Assembly (NCBI GenBank): GCA_031256095.1
Contig: JAIRRG010000248.1
Span: 1-21,014, forward strand
DNA from: Desulfobulbaceae bacterium
Lineage (GTDB): Bacteria > Desulfobacterota > Desulfobulbia > Desulfobulbales > Desulfocapsaceae
Length of the DNA stretch: 21,014 nucleotides
Direction of reading: 5' to 3'
The notes beneath the pieces are model-generated. The model had not been told where the DNA came from and searched no databases. It saw nothing but the letters and a program-made list of their open reading frames with translations. The position numbers and the translations under genes were made by a program. This document shows, piece after piece, positions 15,958 to 21,014 of the stretch (its first letter is position 1; every line of letters starts with the position of its first letter).

Positions 15958-16374
15958 ATGAAAGTAGAATTTTGGGGACAAGAATTTAATGTCAATATGA
16001 TTTTCGGCTGTATCGGCGGTTTCTTGATCGCCGTAATGTCATCGATGTTTGGTTTCGGCGGCGGCCCCTTCATGGTGCCGCTGATGACTGTTGGCCTGCG
16101 CCTGCCGATGTTTATTGTCGTTGGCAGCTCGCTCTTGGCGATTTTCTTCAATACCTTGGTCGGGACCGTCCAGCATTATCGTTTCGGCAATTTAGACTGG
16201 GTATTTTTATGTGCCATGTTCCCGGCGGCCCTGATCGGTGGTTGGATTGTCCCACAGATCGCCAAGCGCGTCAGCCCGCTGGTCGTTAAACGAATAGCGG
16301 TCGTTGGCCTTCTGATTCTTGCCGCCAGCCTCTTGGGCGTTTTGGACCCGCTTCTGAAGGCAATGTTCGGTTGA
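15958..16374 (+). CDS. TauE/SafE half-transporter (second half)
   Basis: A 138-residue protein made up almost wholly of about four membrane helices with the second TauE/SafE repeat motif GFGGGPFMVP (about residues 31-41). This is half the family's usual 250-300 residues, and it complements the half encoded just upstream. ATG 15958 follows GAGGAGG at 15942-15948; the out-of-frame ATG at 15951 is not used. The second chain has its own intact start and ribosome binding site and matches a complete repeat, so the split looks established rather than a recent frameshift. The cargo is unknown; sulfite or a related sulfur anion fits the family. Confidence 0.87.
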   Translation: MKVEFWGQEFNVNMIFGCIGGFLIAVMSSMFGFGGGPFMVPLMTVGLRLPMFIVVGSSLLAIFFNTLVGTVQHYRFGNLDWVFLCAMFPAALIGGWIVPQIAKRVSPLVVKRIAVVGLLILAASLLGVLDPLLKAMFG

Positions 16375-16603
16375 GCCGCCTGAGGTTCATAGCATTTCAT
16401 ACTCACAAGCGTCGGCTTAACGCCGACGCTTCGAGCCGGTTTCGCCTTGTAATCACAGCAGCAACAATAGGCCCTCCGTTACTGAGCTGTGACGTGAAAA
16501 GGAGAAACCTGCAGCCATGCCGGCATGACGCTGAAACGCCCATGACGGTCTGTCTGACCAGCCTGCCGGGGAACCAATCCCGGCAGGTTTTTTTATCCGG
16601 TGC
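16375..16603 (+). other. Structured intergenic region, possible 3' UTR or small RNA
   Basis: No gene is supported in these 229 nt. A perfect 10-bp hairpin, AAGCGTCGGC (16407-16416) with GCCGACGCTT (16422-16431), has a 5-nt loop and no T-run. A second stem pairs TCACAGC (16453-16459) with GCTGTGA (16486-16492). An intrinsic terminator closes the region. A purine-rich AAAAGGAGAAA (16497-16507) precedes only ORFs of a few codons. It may be just the long 3' UTR of the TauE pair. Confidence 0.35.
16562..16594 (+). terminator. Intrinsic terminator
   Basis: CCTGCCGGG (16562-16570) pairs perfectly with CCCGGCAGG (16579-16587) around an 8-nt loop and is followed by seven T residues (16588-16594). It ends plus-strand transcription from the split TauE genes just before the convergent gene. 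Confidence 0.9.
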
Positions 16604-17521
16604 TTATTGGAAAAATTCGAGGACGTATTTGGCGGCGGTGCCAAACAAGATCACAACCAGCATCCATTTGATCACTTTGGCGGGCACAAATTTCTGACAG
16701 CGGGCGCCTAGATACATTCCGGCCATGCCGCCAAGGCCGAACAGAATGCCTAGAACCCAGTCCGGCGATACCGACAGCTTTGGATACAGCGGGGCGATGG
16801 CGGTATAGAAGGCCACACCGGCGACCGAGGTCACAAAGGTACCCATCAGAGCGGCCCCAGCCACGGTGTAGACTGGGAGGCCGAAAAAGGTGACCAAAAA
16901 GGGGGCGACGATCGCGCCGCCGCCGATCCCATAAATTCCTCCGACGATGCCGACTACGAAGCACAACACCATGATGCCGGTGACCGAGACGTCATAGCGC
17001 TCGCCCTGAAAGGAGTAGCCGATCCGCTTGAAGTCGCTCCGGGTGATCGTGACCGTGTTGTCCTGATTGCCGGAAGCGGCCAGAGATTTGGCTTTGCCGG
17101 GACTGTTGCTTTTGGCGCCAGCCTTTTGTTTGAGGATATCCATGACCATCTTGCCGGCGATATAAAAAATGACCGCCGCAGCGAACAATTTGAAATTGCG
17201 GGGATCACGCAGCCCGGTCACCCGGACGAAGGCGCCGATCAGGACACCGGGCAGGGTTCCCAGGACCACCGCCCAAGTCAATGGCCAGACCATCCGGCCC
17301 TCTTTCCAATAACGATACACGCCGGATGGGATGGCGACGATGTTGTATAGCTGATTGGTTGAGCTGACCGAAGGATGCGTATAGCCAAGTACAGACATTT
17401 GAAAGGGCAGAAGGAGGAAGGCCCCGGAAATGCCGCCCATGGAAGTGAAAAAGGAGATGATGAAAGCCACCAATGGCGGAATCCACGGATCGGCGGTGAC
17501 ACCGGAAATGGGAAAGAACAT
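16604..17521 (-). CDS. TauE/SafE family sulfur-anion permease, full length
   Basis: Membrane protein of 305 residues with both TauE/SafE repeats in one chain. An N-terminal set of helices (about 12-125) includes FFTSMGGISGAFLLLPF. A hydrophilic loop of about 50 residues (about 132-180, rich in Lys, Ser and Asn) comes next. The C-terminal set has GIGGGAIVAPFLVTFFGLP. The family exports sulfite, sulfoacetate and similar anions; the cargo here is not shown. It is transcribed toward the split TauE pair from its own promoter (17593-17621). AGAGAAAG lies just upstream of the ATG at 17521. The inter-repeat loop is longer than usual for the family. Confidence 0.92.
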   Translation of the reverse strand: MFFPISGVTADPWIPPLVAFIISFFTSMGGISGAFLLLPFQMSVLGYTHPSVSSTNQLYNIVAIPSGVYRYWKEGRMVWPLTWAVVLGTLPGVLIGAFVRVTGLRDPRNFKLFAAAVIFYIAGKMVMDILKQKAGAKSNSPGKAKSLAASGNQDNTVTITRSDFKRIGYSFQGERYDVSVTGIMVLCFVVGIVGGIYGIGGGAIVAPFLVTFFGLPVYTVAGAALMGTFVTSVAGVAFYTAIAPLYPKLSVSPDWVLGILFGLGGMAGMYLGARCQKFVPAKVIKWMLVVILFGTAAKYVLEFFQ

Positions 17522-17567
17522 GACTTTCTCTTTTTGATTCTAGTGGTAGAGAGATATCGCGCCGCAA

Positions 17568-17591
17568 ACACGATAAATTATATTTTCGTGT
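17568..17591. promoter_or_regulatory. Inverted repeat, possible operator
   Basis: ACACGA (17568-17573) and TCGTGT (17586-17591) form a perfect 6-bp inverted repeat around an AT-rich 12-nt spacer. It covers the predicted start site next to the -10 element of the minus-strand TauE promoter, where a repressor would act. The binding protein is unknown. Confidence 0.35.
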
Positions 17592-17592
17592 C

Positions 17593-17621
17593 AATATAGA
17601 AGGCGATTCGCCGACCGTCAA
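17593..17621 (-). promoter_or_regulatory. Sigma-70 promoter for the minus-strand TauE/SafE gene
   Basis: Read on the minus strand: TTGACG (17621-17616), a spacer of exactly 17 nt, then TATATT (17598-17593). Both are close to consensus. The predicted start is near 17586, about 65 nt before the start codon at 17521. Confidence 0.6.
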
Positions 17622-17645
17622 GAAAAACGCATCCGGGCTTGCGGC

Positions 17646-17674
17646 TTGCTAGGGGAAGGATAACTTGCTATTCT
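17646..17674 (+). promoter_or_regulatory. Possible sigma-70 promoter for apt
   Basis: TTGCTA (17646-17651), a 17-nt spacer and TATTCT (17669-17674) lie 33 nt before the apt start. The spacing is right, but each hexamer differs from consensus at two positions. Confidence 0.35.
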
Positions 17675-17707
17675 TTTCCTGAGTTGTTTCCATCCCCTGG
17701 AGGCGCT

Positions 17708-18247
17708 ATGGACGGACCGTTCAATCCCAGTGAGCATATTCGTTTGCTGATGGACTGGCCGAAAGAAGGCGTAATTTTTCGCGACATCACGCCGCTCTTG
17801 ACCAAGGCCGTCAATTTCCGGCAGCTTGTTGACCTGTTTACCCAGCGTCACCTCGCCACCAAGATCGACGCCGTCGCCGCCATTGACGCCCGCGGTTTCA
17901 TCATCGGCGCGCCAGTTGCCTACGCTCTCGGCGTCGCCTTCGTACCTATCCGCAAAAAAGGCAAGCTGCCGGGTGCGGTCATTTCCCAGTCTTATACTTT
18001 AGAATACGGGGAGGCCGAACTGGAAATTCAGACTGATTGTTTTTCCTCCGGCGCGCGCCTGCTGCTCATTGACGACCTGATCGCCACTGGTGGTACGCTT
18101 GTGGCCGCCATCGGCCTACTGAAGCGTTTAGAGGCCAAAATTGTCGAGGTGAACGCCATCGTTGACCTGCCCGATCTCGGCGGTAGCGCCAGGCTGCGCC
18201 AGCAGGGCATTACCGTCCATACTTTCTGCTCTTTTGTCGGCGCCTGA
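17708..18247 (+). CDS. apt: Adenine phosphoribosyltransferase
   Basis: Purine salvage enzyme making AMP from adenine and PRPP in the cytoplasm. The protein has 179 residues, the normal size. Seen: the N-terminal PKEGVIFRDITPLL motif, AIDARGFIIGAPVA, the flexible-loop part RKKGKLPG followed by YTLEYGEAELEIQ, and the PRPP-binding motif LLLIDDLIATGGTL. ATG 17708 follows GGAGG with 4-nt spacing. It seems to be a single-gene unit; 220 nt with no gene separate it from the next CDS. Confidence 0.96.
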   Translation: MDGPFNPSEHIRLLMDWPKEGVIFRDITPLLTKAVNFRQLVDLFTQRHLATKIDAVAAIDARGFIIGAPVAYALGVAFVPIRKKGKLPGAVISQSYTLEYGEAELEIQTDCFSSGARLLLIDDLIATGGTLVAAIGLLKRLEAKIVEVNAIVDLPDLGGSARLRQQGITVHTFCSFVGA

Positions 18248-18467
18248 TGCACTGCTGCCCTGTCCATTTTACAGTAATCTTGAAAAAAAATATCAGTAAG
18301 ACCCAGCTGTGCCGGAAAGTGCTATCATAGAACGAACAAAGTCGTTTTATTAATGGAAACGGTCCAAAAAAGAACATAGATCGATTTTACATTGCCGCTC
18401 CAGCAGTAATCTAGCTGTTTTTTAAGGTATTCGAAGACCGTTCCCCACTTTCTCGCGGAGGCAAATT

Positions 18468-20360
18468 ATGACCCCTTCTATCTATTGGGCGGATACCTAT
18501 CTGTCGAAACTGTGTTCCGCCGACAGGGCGGTTCGCCATATCAAAAACGGCCAGCGGGTTTTCATCGGCTCGGCCTGTGGCGTGCCGCAGGAGTTGGCCC
18601 GCGCTTTAGCCGATTATGCGAATTATCTCTCCGGTGTCGAAGTGGTGCGGCTGATGAGCAGCGACACGGAAACGGCGCCGCTGACGGAAATCGCCAAACG
18701 CTCGAATGGCGCCAGCCTCAACATCCGCAACATCTATCTCGGTGCGACCACCACTCCTCACCTGGTTGAGAATAGGCGTTTCATCACCCCGATGAACATG
18801 TCGATGGTACCGCGCCTGTTTGCCAACCGCCGCATGCCGATTGACGTCGCCTTAATTCAGGTGTCGCCACCGGATGACTTTGGTTGGATGAGTTTGGGAA
18901 TTTCCGTCGATGTTACCCAGGCGGCGGCGCTTTCGGCGGGCATGGTCATCGCTCAGATCAATCCGCGCATGCCGCGCGTCATGGGGCGCAGTTTCATCCA
19001 TGTTAACCAGGTCGCTCATCTGGTCGAGTTTGAGGAAGATATCCGGACCATTCCGTCGGTTCATCCCTCCGATGTCGCTATCCAGATCGGCAAGCACATT
19101 TCGCGGCTCATTGAAGATGGGTCGACCATTCAGATCGGCCTTGACACCGCCTCGCAGGCCACGCTACAGGCGCTGCAGAACAAGAACGATCTCGGCCTAC
19201 ATTCTCAATACCTGACCGAAGATGTGATGCATCTTTACGCGATTGGCGCCCTCAACAACCTCCGCAAGGGCTTCAACGAGGGCAAGCTGGTTGCCTCGGC
19301 GGCTTTAGGCAGCAAAAATCTTTATGAATTTCTGCACGACAATCCGGCGATTGAGTTCCATCCCTCTGATTACGTCAATAACGCCTTCATCATCGCCCGC
19401 CACAATAAGATGATCAGCGTCAACCGCGTCAAGACCGTCGATTTGACCGGCCAGGTGCAGGCCGAGGCGCTGGCCGCCACCTATTTCGCCGGGGTTAGCG
19501 GCATTCCCGATTTCGTGCGCGGAGCCAGAGGCTCGCAAGGTGGCAAGTCGATTCTCTTTTTGCCGTCCGTTGATGCTGATACTGGCAAGAGCGCCATTAT
19601 TGCCCATATCTGTGACGCCGGCGATGCGGCCGTGACGGTGCCGCGCGCCGATGTCCATTTTATCGCCACCGAATACGGCGTCACCAATTTGATCGGCAAA
19701 AGTTTTCAGGAACGGGCCATGGCCATGATCAGCATCGCCCATCCCGATTTCCGTGATGAATTGCTGGAGCTGGCCAAGGAGCGTGGCCTGGTCAGCAAAG
19801 ACCGTTCGCTTGGCGCCAGCAGCAAGGCTGTTTACCCGGTGCACCTGGAGGATGACATTGAGCGCGACGGTGTTTCCATCATCATCCGTCCGGCCAAGCC
19901 AGCCGACGAGCGAGCGCTTCAGGAGCATTACTACACGTTGGAAAAAAGCGACGTCCTGACCCGCTTCTTTCACGAGAAGACCAGTTTCAGCCAGAAAGAC
20001 GTGGAAACAGTGGCGCGCATCGACTATCTGCGTGATCTGTCACTAATCGCTCTAGTCGGTGAGCCAGGTTTTGAAAAAGTGGTGGCGATTGGCGAATATC
20101 TGCTCGACGCCGACAGCAACATGGCCGAGGTGGCCTTTTCGACCAGCAAAGAATTTCAGGGCAAGGGGCTGGGCAAGCTGCTGATGGCCAAGTTGTCGGG
20201 GGCGGCGCGGGATAACGGCATTGTCGGCTTCATTGCTTTCACGGCGCCGACCAATAAGGCAATGATTGGCCTGTTCAAGACGCTGCCCTATAAAGTTAAA
20301 ACCGCCTTCGAGGATGATATGCTGAAGCTGACCTGCCGTTTCGACGAGGTTGCCGGATAA
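18468..20360 (+). CDS. Acetyl-CoA hydrolase/CoA-transferase fused to a GNAT acetyltransferase domain
   Basis: A two-domain protein of 630 residues. Residues about 10-435 resemble acetyl-CoA hydrolase / 4-hydroxybutyrate CoA-transferases, with paired halves and the segment NDLGLHSQYLTEDVMHL. In related CoA-transferases (AbfT, AarC) this segment reads HTE or YTE, and the Glu forms the acyl-CoA intermediate; here the residue is Gln247. Residues about 470-625 are a GNAT domain, with the acetyl-CoA loop EFQGKGLG at about 562-569. One possibility is that the first domain senses or handles acyl-CoA while the GNAT acetylates a target, but this is speculative. ATG 18468 has GGAGG upstream. I vaguely recall this fusion from Desulfobacterota genomes. 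Confidence 0.9.
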   Translation: MTPSIYWADTYLSKLCSADRAVRHIKNGQRVFIGSACGVPQELARALADYANYLSGVEVVRLMSSDTETAPLTEIAKRSNGASLNIRNIYLGATTTPHLVENRRFITPMNMSMVPRLFANRRMPIDVALIQVSPPDDFGWMSLGISVDVTQAAALSAGMVIAQINPRMPRVMGRSFIHVNQVAHLVEFEEDIRTIPSVHPSDVAIQIGKHISRLIEDGSTIQIGLDTASQATLQALQNKNDLGLHSQYLTEDVMHLYAIGALNNLRKGFNEGKLVASAALGSKNLYEFLHDNPAIEFHPSDYVNNAFIIARHNKMISVNRVKTVDLTGQVQAEALAATYFAGVSGIPDFVRGARGSQGGKSILFLPSVDADTGKSAIIAHICDAGDAAVTVPRADVHFIATEYGVTNLIGKSFQERAMAMISIAHPDFRDELLELAKERGLVSKDRSLGASSKAVYPVHLEDDIERDGVSIIIRPAKPADERALQEHYYTLEKSDVLTRFFHEKTSFSQKDVETVARIDYLRDLSLIALVGEPGFEKVVAIGEYLLDADSNMAEVAFSTSKEFQGKGLGKLLMAKLSGAARDNGIVGFIAFTAPTNKAMIGLFKTLPYKVKTAFEDDMLKLTCRFDEVAG

Positions 20361-20457
20361 GCTCAGGCTCACCGCCTCAGCCGTACTTGGCCTGGCCGTG
20401 GCTGTTCCCCGTATGACCGCGCGCGGGCGCGATGAACGGAGCGGCTTATGCTTATCC
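20355..20457. repeat. GC-rich intergenic segment bounded by an 8-bp inverted repeat
   Basis: GGATAAGC (20355-20362, overlapping the stop of the fusion gene) and GCTTATCC (20450-20457) are perfect inverted copies around about 87 nt of GC-rich sequence. It lies between two convergent genes, has no T-run and no gene. It could be a termination structure or a small dispersed repeat; neither is shown. Confidence 0.3.
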
Positions 20458-20467
20458 CGTAAATCGT

Positions 20468-20779
20468 CTACAAAGTCCGCTTGAGATGGTCGAGATAATC
20501 CTGCCATTCCAAGGGTAGCAGAGTTTTTTTGCGGGTGTTGCACTCTTTGCAGGCGGGTACCAGGTTGCCCTTGCTGCTTTTGCCGCCGCGCCCCAAAGGC
20601 ACCAGATGATCCATGGTCAGGTCGGCGTGGGTGAATTTGCGCCCGCAGTAGTGGCATAGGCCGGCTGCGGTTTTCTGTTGCCACCAGCGGGTCTTGCGCA
20701 ATTCTCTGGCCTTCTGGCGCTCACGGCGGATGCTGGCCTCGTCAGGCTCGATGAAGAAAATATCGGACAAATCATCCAT
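20468..20779 (-). CDS. Small HNH endonuclease-family protein
   Basis: A 103-residue protein. An N-terminal charged helix (about 15-38) is followed by a classic HNH module: C42-x2-C45, D57-H58 with LVPLGRGG, N72 and C77-x2-C80-N81. The two CxxC pairs should bind structural zinc, and His58 and Asn72 are placed as in active HNH nucleases. Its ATG at 20779 shares one base with the stop of the upstream folC-like gene (TGATG), so translation is probably coupled. A longer in-frame reading upstream just overlaps folC and is discarded. The role is unknown; stand-alone HNH proteins of this size are common in chromosomes. Confidence 0.88.
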   Translation of the reverse strand: MDDLSDIFFIEPDEASIRRERQKARELRKTRWWQQKTAAGLCHYCGRKFTHADLTMDHLVPLGRGGKSSKGNLVPACKECNTRKKTLLPLEWQDYLDHLKRTL

Positions 20780-21014
20780 CAGGCAATTTCCCCAAGAAGA
20801 ATGGGCCGCAGTTCTCCTAAAAGATACAAAGAGCCGGCGATGACGACGAGGCCCGCTTTCCCGGCCAGATCGACGGCTTTGGCTAGGGCATCGGTGGGTC
20901 GCGGCGCCAGAATCGCTTTGTGGCGCTCGCCTTCCGGCATACAAGTGAGGAGATGTTCCGGCTCGGCGGCGCGTTCGCCTTCGACCCTGGTCAAAACCAC
21001 GTGCTGGCACAGCG
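20779..21014 (-). CDS. folC: Folylpolyglutamate/dihydrofolate synthase, C-terminal end only
   Basis: The last 77 codons of a gene that runs off the right edge. The C-terminal Mur-ligase-like fold of FolC is recognised from HVVLTRVEGERA, and from VVIAGSLYLLGELRPIL, the conserved GSLYLxGE end. FolC adds dihydropteroate to glutamate and extends the polyglutamate tail of folates. The Mur ligase core and ATP-binding loop lie outside the window, so the assignment rests on the tail alone. Its stop overlaps the HNH start by one base. Confidence 0.8.
   Translation of the reverse strand, partial: LCQHVVLTRVEGERAAEPEHLLTCMPEGERHKAILAPRPTDALAKAVDLAGKAGLVVIAGSLYLLGELRPILLGEIA

Noticed and set aside
17634..17650. 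Possible second sigma-54 promoter (GGGC...TTGCT) before apt
   Set aside because: The GG/GC spacing fits, but the T before GG is missing and apt is not a plausible sigma-54 gene; probably chance.
18401..18423. CAGC/GCTG stem followed by T6 upstream of the CoA-transferase fusion gene, considered as an attenuator
   Set aside because: A four-base stem is too weak to support a terminator call.

Overview
The window reads as chromosomal DNA of a Gram-negative anaerobe, most likely of the Desulfobacterota / old Deltaproteobacteria (Desulfobulbales or Desulfuromonadales type). This is an inference from gene content: a cobalamin riboswitch on cobT, a sigma-54 response regulator, a soluble molybdopterin/iron-sulfur oxidoreductase cluster, several TauE/SafE sulfur-anion exporters and an acetyl-CoA hydrolase/transferase-GNAT fusion. 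Nothing in the DNA names the species. There are no rRNA or tRNA genes, no insertion sequences and no CRISPR array.

Layout. 1-2917 (minus strand): a long-chain polyprenyl diphosphate synthase cut by the left edge and a DinG/YoaA-type iron-sulfur helicase. 3111-3386: a truncated receiver-domain remnant. 3401-5114: a promoter, a cobalamin riboswitch (3437-3662), a probable terminator-type expression platform, about 310 nt of unexplained leader, then cobT. 5233-14453 is the most coherent block: an NtrC-type response regulator; an AT-rich stretch with ATATCA/TGATAT repeats; a sigma-54 promoter (-24/-12 at 6833-6849); a histidine-rich membrane protein; a PAS histidine kinase overlapping it by ATGA; and a four-gene molybdoenzyme set (PsrA/PhsA-like catalytic subunit, four-cluster ferredoxin, HoxU/NuoG-like subunit, NuoF-C-terminus/GltD-like flavoprotein). 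14637-17521: a TauE/SafE transporter split over two genes, the first carrying a large periplasmic domain, followed by a terminator and a convergent complete TauE/SafE gene. 17708-20360: apt and the CoA-transferase/GNAT fusion. 20468-21014 (minus strand): a small HNH protein overlapping the end of folC, which is cut by the right edge.

How it may work together (inference). The response regulator probably activates the sigma-54 promoter in front of the sensor genes. Transcription from there can continue into the molybdoenzyme genes, giving a self-amplifying sensing circuit for a cytoplasmic, NAD(P)H-linked two-electron redox enzyme. The catalytic subunit is of the polysulfide/thiosulfate reductase type but lacks a Tat signal. 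With three TauE/SafE genes downstream, a sulfur-oxyanion or sulfur-compound substrate is the leading guess, but other substrates such as Fe(III) are not excluded.
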